Source: Dickeya chrysanthemi NCPPB 402 | Lineage (GTDB): Bacteria > Pseudomonadota > Gammaproteobacteria > Enterobacterales > Enterobacteriaceae | DNA: 64,000 bases | Assembly (NCBI RefSeq): GCF_000406105.1 | Contig: NZ_CM001974.1 | Location: 2,034,145 to 2,098,144, forward strand | Direction of reading: 5' to 3' | Shown here: positions 32,561-43,415 of the stretch, one piece after another | Layout of the letters: the number at the start of each line of letters is the position of its first letter | Numbering within the stretch: the first letter of the stretch is position 1 | Notes under the pieces: generated by a model | Seen by the model: the letters and a program-made list of their open reading frames with translations, nothing else | Told to the model about the DNA's origin: nothing | The model's database searches: none | Made by a program: the position numbers and the translations under genes

Positions 32561-33991
32561 TCAAGTCAGCAGTTGCTGAGCATAGGCAAACAGCGCTTTC
32601 AGCAACGCCGTTTTCTTTTCGTCACCATCGTGAAGCTGATAAAGCTGATTCAAGGTATCAAAGTAATCTTGTACCCGCTCAGTGGTAAACACCGCCCGAC
32701 GATGTGCCAGCCAGCGTTGCTGCTCTTGTTCATCCAGAGTGCCAGGGAAATTGCGAGCGCGATAGCGAAACAGTAATTCCTCCACCCGGCGGTCGACAAA
32801 CTGAAGATTCAGCGCAGGAAGGTGCTGAGCATCGGTTTTACGGATAATCGCCATTGCGGCGCGGTCGGCGTCACTGAAAAAACCATCATACAATTGCAGG
32901 TCGACATCTTTCGCCGCCTCAAACGGCGGAGCATCGGCAAACAGCGCCACCACTTTCTCTCTTACGCTGCTATTTTGACGCAATAATTGCAGATTGTTCA
33001 GACAATGTTGGCGGTCGATCCCCAGTCGTTCCGCATCTTCCGGACGCAGCGTACTGGCCGGCGCCAGCACCGGGCATTTATTGATATGTACCAGTTTGAT
33101 AGGCACTGGGGATTCATCTTCCGCCAACAAATCACGGCGAGTGTACAGCCGTGTGCGCAGTTCATCTGCATCCAGCGACAGTAATGGCTGAATATCCCCC
33201 GCCAGATCGCAGACAATGACGGCGTTACGGTTATCCGGGTGCCAGGCCAGCGGAACAATCCAACTGGTATTGCCACGGGCTGCGCCAAACATACCGGAAA
33301 CATGCACCAGCGGCTTCATTTGCGGGATATCGATTAACGCGCTGACTTTGTTTTTGTTGCGCAACCCGTAGAGATAATCGAACAATTTGGGTTGCGCCTG
33401 TTTAAGCAGACGCGCCATCGCAATAGTGGCATAGACATCAGACATGGCATCGTGTGCCTGAGTATGTTCAACGCCGTTGGCGCGCGTCAGATGTTCGAGC
33501 CTGAAGCTTGGGAAACCATCGTCGTTTTCAGGCCATACAATGCCGTCGGGGCGCAAGGCATAGCACGCCCGCAACATATCCAGTAAATCCCAGCGTGAGT
33601 TACCGTTTTGCCAACTGTAGGCATAAGGGTCGATGAAGTTGCGGTAAAACAGATTACGGCTAACTTCATCGTCAAAACGAATATTGTTGTAGCCCATGAT
33701 ACAGGTGCCCGGCACACTGAATGCTTCATGGATATGGCGGGCGAATTCCGTTTCGCGCATCCCCCGGCTTTGTGCGATTTGTGGCGTAATGCCGGTAATC
33801 ATCACCGCTTCCGGATCGGGCAAATAATCGTCGGCTGGCTGACAGTAGATAACGACCGGCTCGCCAATCACGTTAAAATTCAAATCAGTGCGGACACCGG
33901 CGAACTGCGCCGGACGGTCTTTGGCCGGGTGCTTGCCAAAAGTTTCATAATCATGGACGAAAAAAGTGGGTTCGGTGTGTTGATTTTGCAC
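32561..33991 (-). CDS. sbcB: Exodeoxyribonuclease I
   Basis: ExoI degrades single-stranded DNA 3' to 5' and acts in recombination and mismatch repair. The DEDDh core starts at FFVHDYETFGKHPAKDRPAQ (Asp and Glu of motif I); MGYNNIRFDDEV and AHDAMSDVYATI are the other metal motifs. I place the start at GTG 33991 (VQNQHTEPTFF): AGAGAGAA lies just upstream and the length becomes 476 residues, against 475 in E. coli. The frame is open 15 codons further to 34036. Confidence 0.95.
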   Translation of the reverse strand: MQNQHTEPTFFVHDYETFGKHPAKDRPAQFAGVRTDLNFNVIGEPVVIYCQPADDYLPDPEAVMITGITPQIAQSRGMRETEFARHIHEAFSVPGTCIMGYNNIRFDDEVSRNLFYRNFIDPYAYSWQNGNSRWDLLDMLRACYALRPDGIVWPENDDGFPSFRLEHLTRANGVEHTQAHDAMSDVYATIAMARLLKQAQPKLFDYLYGLRNKNKVSALIDIPQMKPLVHVSGMFGAARGNTSWIVPLAWHPDNRNAVIVCDLAGDIQPLLSLDADELRTRLYTRRDLLAEDESPVPIKLVHINKCPVLAPASTLRPEDAERLGIDRQHCLNNLQLLRQNSSVREKVVALFADAPPFEAAKDVDLQLYDGFFSDADRAAMAIIRKTDAQHLPALNLQFVDRRVEELLFRYRARNFPGTLDEQEQQRWLAHRRAVFTTERVQDYFDTLNQLYQLHDGDEKKTALLKALFAYAQQLLT

Positions 33992-34395
33992 GGTTTCTCT
34001 CTGTTCAGCCTGACGACGGCAAGTACTGGATATCACTCATACTGTCGTGACGCATGGTTGTCACCGTCAGTGTTAACGGGCATCAGCGCTATGCGGAACG
34101 TCTCGCCAGTCTAAAGGCAACTTATCAGTCTTTCAGTAAAAAGGGTGACGGACAACACAAGGCCGTCATGGTAAACCATCCTGCCGTCTGACTAAAGTCG
34201 ACATCGTTGATGTCATGTGCGTGTTGAATCGAGTCAGGTGCAATCAGCGCAAGGGAGTGATAGGGTGCACATAAAGGCAACGATTGCATCGGCGATGTGG
34301 GGAAACCACCTTGTCGACGATAGCGGCTAACCTGTATGGTTAATACAGGGCGGTTTCCGCAGGATGAATCTTAATCGTTAAGTAAGGGTAGAAAA
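33992..34395. other. 404-bp gap between sbcB and tmaR
   Basis: The gap separates divergent genes and must hold both promoters. A TTGTCG, 18 bases, TATGGT pair at about 34312-34341 is a reasonable tmaR promoter. I see no convincing small gene or repeat. Confidence 0.4.
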
Positions 34396-34734
34396 ATGGA
34401 GAAGGGTAACACTAAGCCATGTTTCCAGGATGTGCTGGAATTCGTGCGTATGTTCCGTCGTAAGAACAAACTGCAGCGTGAAATTGCAGATAACGAAAAG
34501 AAAATCCGTGATAACCAGAAGCGTGTACTGCTGCTGGATAACCTGAGCGAGTACATTAAACCGGGTATGTCGATCGAAGACATCCAGAACATTATCGCCA
34601 ACATGCGTAGCGATTATGAAGACCGCGTTGATGAATACATCATCAAAAATGCGGAGCTGTCGAAAGAACGCCGTGAGCTGTCTCGCAAAATCAAAGAAAT
34701 GGGTGAAATCAAACCGCCGGTGGAGGCGAAATAA
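34396..34734 (+). CDS. tmaR: PTS system regulator TmaR (YeeX, DUF496)
   Basis: A 112-residue, highly charged coiled-coil protein. It keeps the family core [20 protein letters not shown] and [20 protein letters not shown]. coli TmaR has 109 residues. In E. coli it forms a pole-localised cluster that holds Enzyme I of the PTS. The gene stands alone behind its own promoter region and is followed by a terminator. In E. coli yeeX also lies near sbcB. Confidence 0.93.
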   Translation: MEKGNTKPCFQDVLEFVRMFRRKNKLQREIADNEKKIRDNQKRVLLLDNLSEYIKPGMSIEDIQNIIANMRSDYEDRVDEYIIKNAELSKERRELSRKIKEMGEIKPPVEAK

Positions 34735-34746
34735 TTTCACTGACGT

Positions 34747-34777
34747 TCAGGGTCGGTTTCCGGCCCTGATGCTTTTT
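34747..34777 (+). terminator. Rho-independent terminator after tmaR
   Basis: A 10-bp stem TCAGGGTCGG/CCGGCCCTGA (one G-T pair) is followed by ATGCTTTTT, 12 bases after the tmaR stop. Confidence 0.75.
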
Positions 34778-34802
34778 GGGGCGGGCTGATGATTCCAGCG
34801 GC

Positions 34803-35368
34803 CTACGACTGGCTCATCACGATTTCCGGCACCAGCGCCTTTTTCTGCATCATGCAGTCGCGCCAGGCGCTGCCGGTCTGGCCTTTATCCAGCGCGTCTG
34901 CGTTGATGGCGGGAATTGCCCGCACCTGCGTGTCGATGATCTTGCCGCCGCCGGCGGTGTTGATAGTCTGATTTTTGATGTAATACCTTGTCATTACGTG
35001 ATATTTCCCGTCGATACCCGTCATACTTCAAGTTGCAGGTGTGTTGGCTTTATTACTCGGCCCCTCCCTGGGCCTCGCTCTTTCAGGGCTGCAGCCAGCT
35101 GCGTTCAAATCTGCTCCCGGCAGATTTGTCGCTCACCCCGGTCACTTACTTGTGTAAGCTCCCGGGGATTCGCTGCGTCGCCGCCTTCCTGCAACTCGAA
35201 TTATTTTGGGTCGAGATGCTTTACCTGCCTCAGCAAATCGGTCGTGCACTCGTTGGCGGCGCGCGCCACATGCAGGAAGGCGGTATCGGTCGGTTCGTTG
35301 CGTGGCGACGTCGAGCAGGCTGACAACGCCAATACGCTGATGATGATAATCACGTTGTTATCTGTCAT
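34803..35368 (-). pseudogene. Small lipoprotein gene split by an ERIC element
   Basis: The 5' part (35368 to 35211) encodes MTDNNVIIIISVLALSAC-STSP, a lipoprotein signal with lipobox LSAC, and reads on to QVKHLDPK where it hits a TAA inside the repeat. The 3' part (35010 to 34803) encodes GKYHVMTRYYIKNQTINTAG and ends VPEIVMSQS. Removing the ERIC and one copy of the flanking TCGA joins the two as QVKHLDGKYHVMTRY in one frame of 121 residues. I do not recognise the protein family. The truncated 5' ORF may still make a lipopeptide of about 52 residues. The exact start is uncertain (TTG 35398 is also in frame). Confidence 0.75.
35015..35210. repeat. ERIC element (long form, about 196 bp)
   Basis: The centre holds the conserved ERIC text CGCTCACCCCGGTCACTTAC and TGTAAGCTCCCGGGGATTCG. 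The ends are TACCCGTCATACTTC and its counterpart GAATTATTTTGGG, with GTTGCAGG and CCTGCAAC inside. The usual length is about 127 bp; here an extra stretch of about 70 bp lies in the left half. TCGA flanks it on both sides (35011-35014 and 35211-35214). Confidence 0.92.
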
Positions 35369-35416
35369 GTGCCAATATTCCCTTTCGCTTTTTGCCAATA
35401 GTCAGCGGCATACCTC

Positions 35417-35477
35417 TTTTGCATCACGATGAAGTTTTGTTTTTGCATCACGATGAAGTTTTTGCATAACGATGAAG
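35417..35477. repeat. Three short direct repeats upstream of the split lipoprotein gene
   Basis: TTTTGCATCACGATGAAG occurs at 35417-35434 and 35441-35458, and with one change (GCATAACG) near 35460-35477. They lie in the 375-bp gap between the lipoprotein gene start and comEC. I see no gene I can support in that gap. Confidence 0.7.
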
Positions 35478-35743
35478 CATCACTGTCAGGCATGACCTGC
35501 GACATACCATTCAACGAACCGCTTCTGATTGTCAAGGCAAGAGCCGGTGGGTTTTTACCGCTTTCATACCACCTCGCATCATTGTTGCAAGCGACTGCAA
35601 CCGTTGCGGTTGTTTGCGTAGCGGGTTCAGGAGCGCGAATTCCTGCCTATCGACCGGGACTGTACGCTGGCACACTGCGCCCAGATTGAACGACTGCCGG
35701 AAATCCGGCGAAAACGGGTAAGGGACATACCATCAGAATTTCA

Positions 35744-37990
35744 TTGAACCAACTGGCGATAGCGCTCATCGTCGGCCCGTTGTTGTTGCTGATATTGCCG
35801 GGTTTGCCGGAGCTGCCTGTGCTGATATGGGGCCTCCCTGCCGTGTTGCTGCTTAAGACGCGTTTTTATCCGCTCGGTCTGGTGGCGATTGGCGTGATCT
35901 GGAGTCTCTACAACGGCCGGGAAATACTCCACCAGGTGGAGCAGTTTACCCAGCGGCCGTTAACCGCAAGGGTTAGTGTCAGTAGCGTTCGCTTTGCACA
36001 AGCGGATGCCGATCAGGTGGTAGTGCGTTTATGGCAGATCAACGATCGCTGGGTATTTCCGCCGCTCTACGCCCGGCTGGATGCGTTGCCGCAGATGGCG
36101 GACTGGTGCGGCGGACAACAGTGGAACGTGAGGTTACGGTTGCGTCCGGTGCATAGCCGATTGAATGAAGGAGGTTTCGATCGCCAGCGCTGGGCACTGG
36201 CTAAAGCACAACCGCTGACCGGGCGAATATTGTCCGCAGAGAGTGTGGCGCCCGAGTGTGGATGGCGTCAGCGTCTGGTTAATCAGGCCGAACAACAAAC
36301 TCTCCTGCTGCCGTGGCGCGCCATCATACTGGCGCTGGCGGTTGGGGAGATGACCCTGATTGACGATAACATTCTCGATGTACTTCGGCAGACAGGGATC
36401 ATGCATCTGATGGCGATATCGGGGCTGCACATCGTACTGGCGGCATTATTTGGCTGGAGTATTGTGCGTGCGGCGCAGTATCTGCTGCCGGTTCACTGGG
36501 TAGAACACCGTGCTCCCTTATGGTGCGGCTTGTGTTGCGCCTGGGGATACGTCTGGCTGGCCGGGGGTAACCCACCGGCGGTCAGGGCTGCATTGGCGTT
36601 GTCATGCTGGACGCTACTAAGGCTGCGTGGCTTGTCGGTATCAGCGTGGCAAGTGTGGTTGTGGTGTGTGGGATTAATTCTGGTCAGCGATCCGTTGAGC
36701 GTTCTTTCAGACAGTTTCTGGCTCTCTGCGCTGGCGGTCGCCGCACTGATTTTCTGGTATCAGTGGGCACCGCTGCCACTGCATTTGCAGCACTCCTGGC
36801 GTTGGGGATGGTTGCGCGGGCTACACATGCAAATAGGCGTCACACTATTGCTGATGCCATTGCAGGTCTTGCTATTTCATGGCGTTAGCCTGAGTTCATT
36901 ACCTGCCAACCTATGGGCGGTGCCGCTGGTCTCATTCATTACAACCCCGCTGATTCTACTGGCATTACCATTGATGGTGGTTCCGGGGGTAGCGCAAGTA
37001 CTCTGGTGTCTGGCTGATCGTTCGCTGGCACTGGTTTTCCTGCCGTTGCAGGTCATGCCGGCGGGTTGGCTATCACTGGGGGAGCTCATAGTGCCTTACA
37101 GTGTGGCGGGGTGGCTGGCGGTGATTGTCTGGCGCTTTGCCTGGTGGCGGACGTATCCGTTCAGCCTGTTGGCGTTGATACTGATGGCGGCGTTGCGGCC
37201 AAAACCGCCGGTACCGTTGTGGCGAGTTGACATGCTGGATGTCGGGCATGGGCTGGCCGTGGTGATTGAACGACAAGGTAAAGCCTGGTTGTATGATACC
37301 GGACCCGGTTGGGATGGCGGCAACAGCGCCGAGCGTGAAATCCTGCCTTATCTTAAATGGCGAGGACTGCAGTTGGAGGGCGTGATTCTTAGCCACAGCC
37401 ATCTGGATCACAGTGGTGGGCTGAAGGCGTTGCAACGCGCGCTTTCACCTGTGCCGATATACAGTCCGTTGCTTGAACCGGATCATCGACCTTGCGTACA
37501 AGGGAACCAGTGGCGCTGGCAAGGATTGACGTTCAGCGTGATTTGGCCGCCGGTGCGGGTTCGTGAAGCCGGCAATAATGATTCCTGTGTGGTGCAGGTG
37601 GATGATGGCCGCTATCGGGTATTGCTGACGGGCGATTTAGAGCGCGAAGATGAAGCTATGCTGCTACGCACTCAACGAGATAAGTTGGCGGCGGATATTC
37701 TACAAGTGCCGCATCATGGCAGCACCACATCGTCATCACCGCCGTTTTTACGTGCGGTGGATGCAGAAGCGGTGTTGTCATCCAACTCACGATACAATCC
37801 GTGGCGCTTGCCGGCAGTGAGTGTGGTACGGCGTTACCGGCAGATGGGCTATCGCTGGCACGATACCGCCGTCGGCGGGCAACTGAGTGTGCGTTTTTTC
37901 GACGAAGGCATTGAAATGTTGCGCTACCGGGGTGAAATATCACCTCGCTGGTATCATCAGTGGTTTGGCGCTAACCGGGATAATGAGTAA
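35744..37990 (+). CDS. comEC: ComEC/Rec2-family DNA internalisation protein
   Basis: A 748-residue inner-membrane protein: N-terminal membrane segments and a ComEC N domain, a Competence domain of about eight helices with [19 protein letters not shown], and a C-terminal metallo-beta-lactamase-like domain with HSHLDHSGG and VPHHGSTTS. It is the E. coli YcaI type, thought to move single-stranded DNA across the inner membrane. The start is uncertain: TTG 35744 is the first usual codon, but a good AAGGGA (35720-35725) points to a start near 35732, where the codon is ATC. It is followed by msbA after 38 bases. Confidence 0.92.
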   Translation: MNQLAIALIVGPLLLLILPGLPELPVLIWGLPAVLLLKTRFYPLGLVAIGVIWSLYNGREILHQVEQFTQRPLTARVSVSSVRFAQADADQVVVRLWQINDRWVFPPLYARLDALPQMADWCGGQQWNVRLRLRPVHSRLNEGGFDRQRWALAKAQPLTGRILSAESVAPECGWRQRLVNQAEQQTLLLPWRAIILALAVGEMTLIDDNILDVLRQTGIMHLMAISGLHIVLAALFGWSIVRAAQYLLPVHWVEHRAPLWCGLCCAWGYVWLAGGNPPAVRAALALSCWTLLRLRGLSVSAWQVWLWCVGLILVSDPLSVLSDSFWLSALAVAALIFWYQWAPLPLHLQHSWRWGWLRGLHMQIGVTLLLMPLQVLLFHGVSLSSLPANLWAVPLVSFITTPLILLALPLMVVPGVAQVLWCLADRSLALVFLPLQVMPAGWLSLGELIVPYSVAGWLAVIVWRFAWWRTYPFSLLALILMAALRPKPPVPLWRVDMLDVGHGLAVVIERQGKAWLYDTGPGWDGGNSAEREILPYLKWRGLQLEGVILSHSHLDHSGGLKALQRALSPVPIYSPLLEPDHRPCVQGNQWRWQGLTFSVIWPPVRVREAGNNDSCVVQVDDGRYRVLLTGDLEREDEAMLLRTQRDKLAADILQVPHHGSTTSSSPPFLRAVDAEAVLSSNSRYNPWRLPAVSVVRRYRQMGYRWHDTAVGGQLSVRFFDEGIEMLRYRGEISPRWYHQWFGANRDNE

Positions 37991-38028
37991 TAATAGACGG
38001 CTATTTATCAAAGGCTCAGGTTTATTGC

Positions 38029-39777
38029 ATGATTAATGATAAAGATCTCTCCACATGGCAGACGTTTCGTCGCCTTTGGCCGATGATCTCCCCTTATAAA
38101 ACCGGGTTGGCCGTTGCGGCGGTGGCGCTGGTCGTCAACGCCGCTGGCGATACGCTGATGCTGTCCCTGCTCAAGCCGCTGCTGGATGACGGGTTCGGCA
38201 AAGCTGACCGCAGTGTACTGGTGTGGATGCCGTTGGCCATTATCGGGCTGATGATTATGCGCGGTATTTCCAGCTATGTTTCCAGTTATTGTGTGGCCTG
38301 GGTATCGGGCAAAGTGGTCATGAACATGCGTCGGCGTCTGTTCAGCCACATCATGGGAATGCCGGTTTCTTTCTTTGATCAGCAATCTACCGGTACGCTG
38401 CTGTCGCGTATTACTTATGATTCCGAGCAGGTGGCGGCTTCGTCGTCAAACGCGTTGGTGACTGTGGTGCGGGAAGGTGCCTCCATCATAGGGCTATTTG
38501 TGCTGATGTTTTGGTACAGTTGGCAGTTGTCGCTGATTCTGGTCCTGATTGCTCCTATCGTTTCTTATAGTATGCGGGTGGTGTCAAAGCGTTTTCGCAG
38601 TATCAGCAAAAATATGCAGAACACCATGGGGCAGGTGACGACCAGCGCCGAGCAGATGTTGAAAGGACACAAAGAAGTACTGATTTTTGGCGGTCAGACC
38701 GTCGAAGTAGAACGTTTCGACGCCGTCAGCAATCGCATGCGCCAGCAGGGGATGAAGATGGTATCGGCGTCCTCCATTTCTGATCCGGTAGTTCAGTTGA
38801 TCGCGTCTCTGGCGCTGGCGTTCGTGTTGTACGCCGCCAGTTTTCCGTCGGTGATGGAAACCCTGACCGCCGGCACCATCACGGTGGTGTTCTCTTCCAT
38901 GTTTACGCTGATGCGCCCGCTGAAATCGCTTACTAACGTTAATGCTCAGTTCCAGCGCGGTATGGCCGCTTGCCAAACCCTGTTTACCATCCTGGACATG
39001 GAGCAGGAAAAAGATACCGGCACACGTGTTCTGGCGCAGGCGAAGGGCAATATCGAGTTCCGTAATGTCAACTTCGCTTACCCGGGTAAAGAGACGCTGG
39101 CGTTGAAAAATATCAGCCTGCATATTCCACCGGGGAAAACCGTGGCGCTGGTGGGGCGCTCCGGTTCGGGCAAGTCGACTATCGCCAATCTTATTACGCG
39201 TTTTTACGATATTCAGTCCGGTGAAATTCTGTTGGACGGGCATGATCTGCGCGACTACACGCTACCGTCATTACGCAGCCAGGTGGCGTTGGTGTCTCAG
39301 AATGTTCATTTGTTCAACGATACGATTGCCAACAATATCGCGTATGCCTGCGGCGATCGCTACAGCCGTGAGGATATTGAACGTGCGGCCCAAATGGCGC
39401 ATGCGATGGATTTCATCGGCAAACTGGAGCACGGTCTGGATACGGTGATCGGCGAGAACGGCGTTTTACTCTCCGGCGGTCAACGTCAGCGTATCGCTAT
39501 TGCCCGAGCGCTGCTGCGAGATTGTCCGATTCTGGTCTTGGATGAAGCGACATCAGCGTTGGATACCGAATCGGAACGAGCCATTCAGGCTGCGCTGGAC
39601 GAGTTGCAGAAAAACCGTACCGCATTGGTGATTGCCCACCGCCTGTCGACGATTGAGACGGCAGATGAAATTCTGGTGGTAGAAGATGGGCAAATTATCG
39701 AACGTGGCCAGCATGATGAATTGCTGGCTCGGAACGGTGCCTATGCCCAGTTACACAAACTGCAGTTTGGCGCATGA
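38029..39777 (+). CDS. msbA: Lipid A export ATP-binding/permease protein MsbA
   Basis: A half-size ABC flippase of 582 residues that moves core-lipid A to the periplasmic leaflet. Six membrane helices (1-330) are followed by an ATPase domain with Walker [10 protein letters not shown], signature [15 protein letters not shown] and Walker [12 protein letters not shown]. The length equals E. coli MsbA. Its stop overlaps lpxK by 4 bases (ATGA). Confidence 0.98.
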   Translation: MINDKDLSTWQTFRRLWPMISPYKTGLAVAAVALVVNAAGDTLMLSLLKPLLDDGFGKADRSVLVWMPLAIIGLMIMRGISSYVSSYCVAWVSGKVVMNMRRRLFSHIMGMPVSFFDQQSTGTLLSRITYDSEQVAASSSNALVTVVREGASIIGLFVLMFWYSWQLSLILVLIAPIVSYSMRVVSKRFRSISKNMQNTMGQVTTSAEQMLKGHKEVLIFGGQTVEVERFDAVSNRMRQQGMKMVSASSISDPVVQLIASLALAFVLYAASFPSVMETLTAGTITVVFSSMFTLMRPLKSLTNVNAQFQRGMAACQTLFTILDMEQEKDTGTRVLAQAKGNIEFRNVNFAYPGKETLALKNISLHIPPGKTVALVGRSGSGKSTIANLITRFYDIQSGEILLDGHDLRDYTLPSLRSQVALVSQNVHLFNDTIANNIAYACGDRYSREDIERAAQMAHAMDFIGKLEHGLDTVIGENGVLLSGGQRQRIAIARALLRDCPILVLDEATSALDTESERAIQAALDELQKNRTALVIAHRLSTIETADEILVVEDGQIIERGQHDELLARNGAYAQLHKLQFGA

Positions 39778-40787
39778 TTGAACGCATCTGGTCGGGGCGT
39801 TCCCCGCTGTATCTGCTGTTGCTGCCGCTGTCGTTGCTCTATGGGCTGATTAGCCATGTTATTCGGCTTAGTTACCGCAATGGCTGGCGTAAGGTATGGC
39901 GTGCACCTGTTCCGGTCGTGGTTGTCGGAAACCTGACCGCCGGCGGTAATGGCAAAACACCGGTGGTGCTCTGGCTGGTGGAGCAACTGCAACAGCGCGG
40001 TTACCGTGTTGGCGTAGTGTCGCGTGGTTATGGCGGTAAAGCGGAACAGTACCCGCTGCGAATCACCGATGAGGTCGCGACAACGCAGGCCGGCGATGAG
40101 CCGGTGCTGATTTATCGGCGCACCGGCGCGCCTGTTGCGGTGGCGCCCAAACGACGTGAGGCGGTAGAAGCGTTGCTGGCATTCCAGCCGCTGGATGTGA
40201 TCGTGACCGATGATGGTTTGCAACATTATGCGTTGGCGCGGGATATGGAACTGGTGGTGGTGGATGGCGTTCGTCGCTTCGGCAATGGTTGGTGGTTGCC
40301 GGCCGGGCCGATGCGGGAGCGGGCTTCGCGCTTGCGGTCGGTTGATGCGGTGATAGTCAATGGCGGTGAGGCTAAAGGCGGTGAGATTGCCATGCAGCTT
40401 ACGGCTGGGGAGGCGGTTAATCTGCTGACTGGGGAGCGGCGGGCGGTAGCTGCGTTGCCGCCGTTGGTTGCTATGGCCGGGATCGGCCATCCGCCGCGCT
40501 TCTTTGCGACATTAAAAGCGATGGGCGGTACGTTGGTGCGCGAGGTGCCCTTTACCGATCATCAGCACTGGCGGCCGGAAGCGTTGCACTCATTGACCGC
40601 CAGCGACCAGCAACCGCTGATCATGACGGAAAAAGACGCGGTGAAATGTCGTGCTTTTGCACGCGCCAACTGGTGGTATTTGCCGGTTGACGCCGTATTA
40701 TCCGCGCCGGAATCGGCATTACTGCTACAGCGTCTGACGCACCTGATAGATACGCATCGCGTATCGCGTCAGACGGAAACCGGGTGA
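39774..40787 (+). CDS. lpxK: Tetraacyldisaccharide 4'-kinase
   Basis: LpxK phosphorylates the 4' position of the lipid A precursor. The 337-residue protein has one N-terminal membrane anchor, the P-loop in [20 protein letters not shown] and the catalytic [11 protein letters not shown]. It overlaps msbA, and the two work in the same pathway. E. coli has ycaQ next; it is absent here. Confidence 0.97.
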   Translation: MIERIWSGRSPLYLLLLPLSLLYGLISHVIRLSYRNGWRKVWRAPVPVVVVGNLTAGGNGKTPVVLWLVEQLQQRGYRVGVVSRGYGGKAEQYPLRITDEVATTQAGDEPVLIYRRTGAPVAVAPKRREAVEALLAFQPLDVIVTDDGLQHYALARDMELVVVDGVRRFGNGWWLPAGPMRERASRLRSVDAVIVNGGEAKGGEIAMQLTAGEAVNLLTGERRAVAALPPLVAMAGIGHPPRFFATLKAMGGTLVREVPFTDHQHWRPEALHSLTASDQQPLIMTEKDAVKCRAFARANWWYLPVDAVLSAPESALLLQRLTHLIDTHRVSRQTETG

Positions 40788-40826
40788 CCGGCTCTTTTTG
40801 ATAATCGCTTCTTGATGGGAGGAAGC

Positions 40827-41009
40827 ATGGATCATCGTTTGCTTGAAATCGTGGCGTGTCCGGTGTGTAACGGGCGGTTGATTTTTGACAAAGAAAAACA
40901 GGAGTTGATTTGCAAAGTCGAAGGGTTGGCTTACCCGGTGCGTGATGGCATTCCCGTCTTGTTGGAACATGAAGCTCGTACACTGGCACCGGATGAGATC
41001 GCACAATGA
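40827..41009 (+). CDS. ycaR: Trm112-family zinc-ribbon-like protein YcaR
   Basis: A 60-residue protein, [20 protein letters not shown] onward, of the UPF0434/Trm112 family. The first CPVC pair is present but the second pair of the zinc site is not, as in other enterobacterial YcaR. The ATG at 40827 follows GGGAGGAAGC. The stop overlaps the kdsB ATG by 4 bases. The role is not known. Confidence 0.93.
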   Translation: MDHRLLEIVACPVCNGRLIFDKEKQELICKVEGLAYPVRDGIPVLLEHEARTLAPDEIAQ

Positions 41010-41758
41010 CGTTTACTGCAATTATTCCTGCTCGCTATGCTTCGACCCGGTTACCGGGTAAGCCGCTGGCGGATATTCACGGCAAACCAATGGTGGTACA
41101 CGTGATGGAGCGCGCCCGCGAATCTGGCGCTAGTCGCGTAGTCGTGGCGACCGATAACGCCGATGTCGCACGTGCCGTCGAGCAGGCAGGGGGCGAAGTT
41201 TGTTTGACCAGCCCGAACCATAATTCCGGTACCGAGCGTCTGGCAGAGGTCATCGATCGTTACGGTTTTACCGATGATGAAATCATCGTCAACGTACAAG
41301 GCGATGAGCCGTTGATTCCGCCGGTGATCATTCGCCAGGTGGCGGAGAATCTGGCTGGCAGCCGTGCCGGTATGGCGACGCTGGCAGTACCGATCACGAC
41401 ATGTGAGGAAGCGTTTAACCCGAATGCAGTGAAAGTGGTAACGGACGCCGAAGGTTATGCGCTTTATTTCTCTCGTGCGACCATTCCGTGGGAGCGTGAC
41501 CGTTTTGCTGAATCCCGAAACAGCATTGGCGACCATTTCCTGCGGCATATCGGTATTTATGCCTACCGTGCCGGATTTATTCGGCGCTATGTCGGTTGGG
41601 CGCCCAGCCAATTAGAGAAAATCGAGATGCTGGAGCAACTGCGCGTGCTTTGGTATGGCGAGAAAATTCATGTGGCGGTAGCGAAAGAAGTCCCCAGTGT
41701 CGGGGTGGATACGCCAGAAGACCTGGCTCGCGTCAGGGCAGCGATGACAGCAAACTGA
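41006..41758 (+). CDS. kdsB: 3-deoxy-manno-octulosonate cytidylyltransferase (CMP-Kdo synthetase)
   Basis: KdsB activates Kdo with CTP for LPS inner core synthesis. The 250 residues begin with the nucleotide-binding [31 protein letters not shown] and [12 protein letters not shown] are family motifs. It completes a lipid A/Kdo group with msbA and lpxK and is followed by a terminator. Confidence 0.98.
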   Translation: MTFTAIIPARYASTRLPGKPLADIHGKPMVVHVMERARESGASRVVVATDNADVARAVEQAGGEVCLTSPNHNSGTERLAEVIDRYGFTDDEIIVNVQGDEPLIPPVIIRQVAENLAGSRAGMATLAVPITTCEEAFNPNAVKVVTDAEGYALYFSRATIPWERDRFAESRNSIGDHFLRHIGIYAYRAGFIRRYVGWAPSQLEKIEMLEQLRVLWYGEKIHVAVAKEVPSVGVDTPEDLARVRAAMTAN

Positions 41759-41784
41759 CGGCGGATATTATTCATTTTCCTATG

Positions 41785-41818
41785 AGCGTATGTGCTGCAG
41801 GTGCATACGCTTTTTTTT
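41785..41818 (+). terminator. Rho-independent terminator after kdsB
   Basis: The stem AGCGTATG/CATACGCT with an 11-base loop is followed by eight Ts, about 27 bases after the kdsB stop. Confidence 0.85.
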
Positions 41819-42024
41819 ATCCAGCGCATTATCGTTATTATTATAATCAACGAATCTTTAATAGCACATCGCTATTGTTATTTCACATTTTAATAAATTA
41901 ATGCGTTGGAATAATAAAACCGGTGTTACAGATGCATAAATATTAATCATGACTTATTATTAGGCGGCATTTACGCCATGGCAATGAATGCATTGATTTT
42001 TTTACTTAAGGATGGAGTAACAAC

Positions 42025-43344
42025 ATGAACGTGAATAAAAAATTTTTACCCGTAATAATTGGATGTGTACTTGCTGGGACGGCAGCACAGAGTCTGGCTG
42101 CTGAATACTATCTGGCGCCGAACGGCAGCGACTCCGCCAACGGCAGCAAAAGCGCCCCCTGGAAATCCTTTGCCCGCGCGCAGCAGACGCTCTCCCCCGG
42201 TGATCGCCTGTGGGTCCGTGGCGGCACCTATTCCTTTACCGCCGGGCTAAATAGTTGTGCCAGTCAGACGGACGTCGTGAACGCGATTACGTTGAATAAG
42301 AGCGGTACTTCCGGCAATCGTATCGAGTACGTCGCTTATACCGGCGAAAAACCGGTGTTTGATTTCAGTCAGATGAAAGATGACTGCCGCGTTAAAGGAT
42401 TTAACGTCGTTGCAGACTGGGTAACCGTCAGAGGGCTGGAAATCAAAGGGGTGCCGCAAAATAACAACAAGAACCATGAATCCTGGGGAGTATGGATTAA
42501 GGGCAGTAACAATCGGTTCGAGCAACTTGATATTCACCATATCATGGGCACCGGGCTGTTTTTACAGAATGGTGCCGGCAACGTTGTTCTCAACAGCGAT
42601 TCACACCATAACTATGATCCGCTGACTTCCAACGGTGCCGGTCAGAGCGGCGACGGTTTTGGGGCGCATATTGCCGCCAATATGCCGGGTAACGTTTTTA
42701 GCGGTTGCCGCGCCTGGTCCAACTCGGATGACGGTTTTGACCTGATCAATGCCTATTCCTCGGTGACGATTGAGAACTCCTGGGCCTGGTCTCACGGTTA
42801 TCTGCCTGGGACGACGACATCGCTGGCGGCAGGCAACGGTAATGGTTTCAAAGCCGGTGGCTACGGCGCTAAATACGTGAGCAACGCACCGAAGCATATC
42901 GTGCGCAACTCGGTGGCGTTCCTGAATAAAGCCGCGGGTTTCTATGCCAACCATCACCCCGTTGCCAATGACTTCTTTAACAATACGTCGTTCAGTAATG
43001 CCGTCAATTACAGCATGCGAGGCATCGATGCAAACGGTAATGCGGTCGCGCTGGGCACCCTGCGCAACAACATCTCTTTTGCCGCGAAGTCGCAGTCGTT
43101 GACGTATACCGATGGCGCCAACATGCGTTACAACTCCTGGAATTTCAGCAATGCGATCTCAAATGCTGAGTTCCAAAGCGTATCGACCACGGGCTGGGAT
43201 GCGGCACGTCAGGCCGACGGCAGTCTGCCGGTGCTGAAACATCTGCGTCTGGCATCAGACAGTTGGATGATTGATAAAGGCGGTGACGTCAAGATCGCCT
43301 ATAAAGGCGCCGCGCCGGATCTCGGGGCGTTTGAGCTGAAATAA
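42025..43344 (+). CDS. pelN: Secreted pectate lyase, polysaccharide lyase family 9
   Basis: A 439-residue pectate lyase with a signal peptide (MNVNKKFLPVIIGCVLAGTA, cleavage near residue 26 before EYYLAPNG). The parallel beta-helix core has the calcium-site acidic run SNSDDGFDLINAYSS and the catalytic lysine Lys276 in GNGNGFKAGGYG, as in PL9. It cuts polygalacturonate by beta-elimination, and Dickeya homologs leave the cell by the Out type II system. As I recall PelL, it differs in sequence and length (425 residues), so I favour PelN, the other single-domain PL9 enzyme of Dickeya; the symbol is less certain than the family. It has its own AT-rich upstream region (41819-42024) and a terminator. 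Confidence 0.9.
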   Translation: MNVNKKFLPVIIGCVLAGTAAQSLAAEYYLAPNGSDSANGSKSAPWKSFARAQQTLSPGDRLWVRGGTYSFTAGLNSCASQTDVVNAITLNKSGTSGNRIEYVAYTGEKPVFDFSQMKDDCRVKGFNVVADWVTVRGLEIKGVPQNNNKNHESWGVWIKGSNNRFEQLDIHHIMGTGLFLQNGAGNVVLNSDSHHNYDPLTSNGAGQSGDGFGAHIAANMPGNVFSGCRAWSNSDDGFDLINAYSSVTIENSWAWSHGYLPGTTTSLAAGNGNGFKAGGYGAKYVSNAPKHIVRNSVAFLNKAAGFYANHHPVANDFFNNTSFSNAVNYSMRGIDANGNAVALGTLRNNISFAAKSQSLTYTDGANMRYNSWNFSNAISNAEFQSVSTTGWDAARQADGSLPVLKHLRLASDSWMIDKGGDVKIAYKGAAPDLGAFELK

Positions 43345-43415
43345 GCGGCGAGACGGCAGGCTCTCTGAAGCAATACTCCGTGATGCGATGCCGTTAATGC
43401 TGTTACCCGTTACCT

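Noticed and set aside
35417..35477. Could the short repeats be a CRISPR remnant
   Set aside because: Only three units, spacings of 2-6 bases between units, no spacers of uniform length and no cas gene in the window.
35429..35689. 86-codon ORF upstream of comEC
   Set aside because: It begins inside the direct repeats, has no ribosome site and no recognisable product.
41913..41931. Possible KdgR box (AATAAAACCGG onward) upstream of the pectate lyase gene
   Set aside because: It matches the KdgR consensus at only about 11 of 19 positions and lacks the TTTYATT half, so it cannot be supported.
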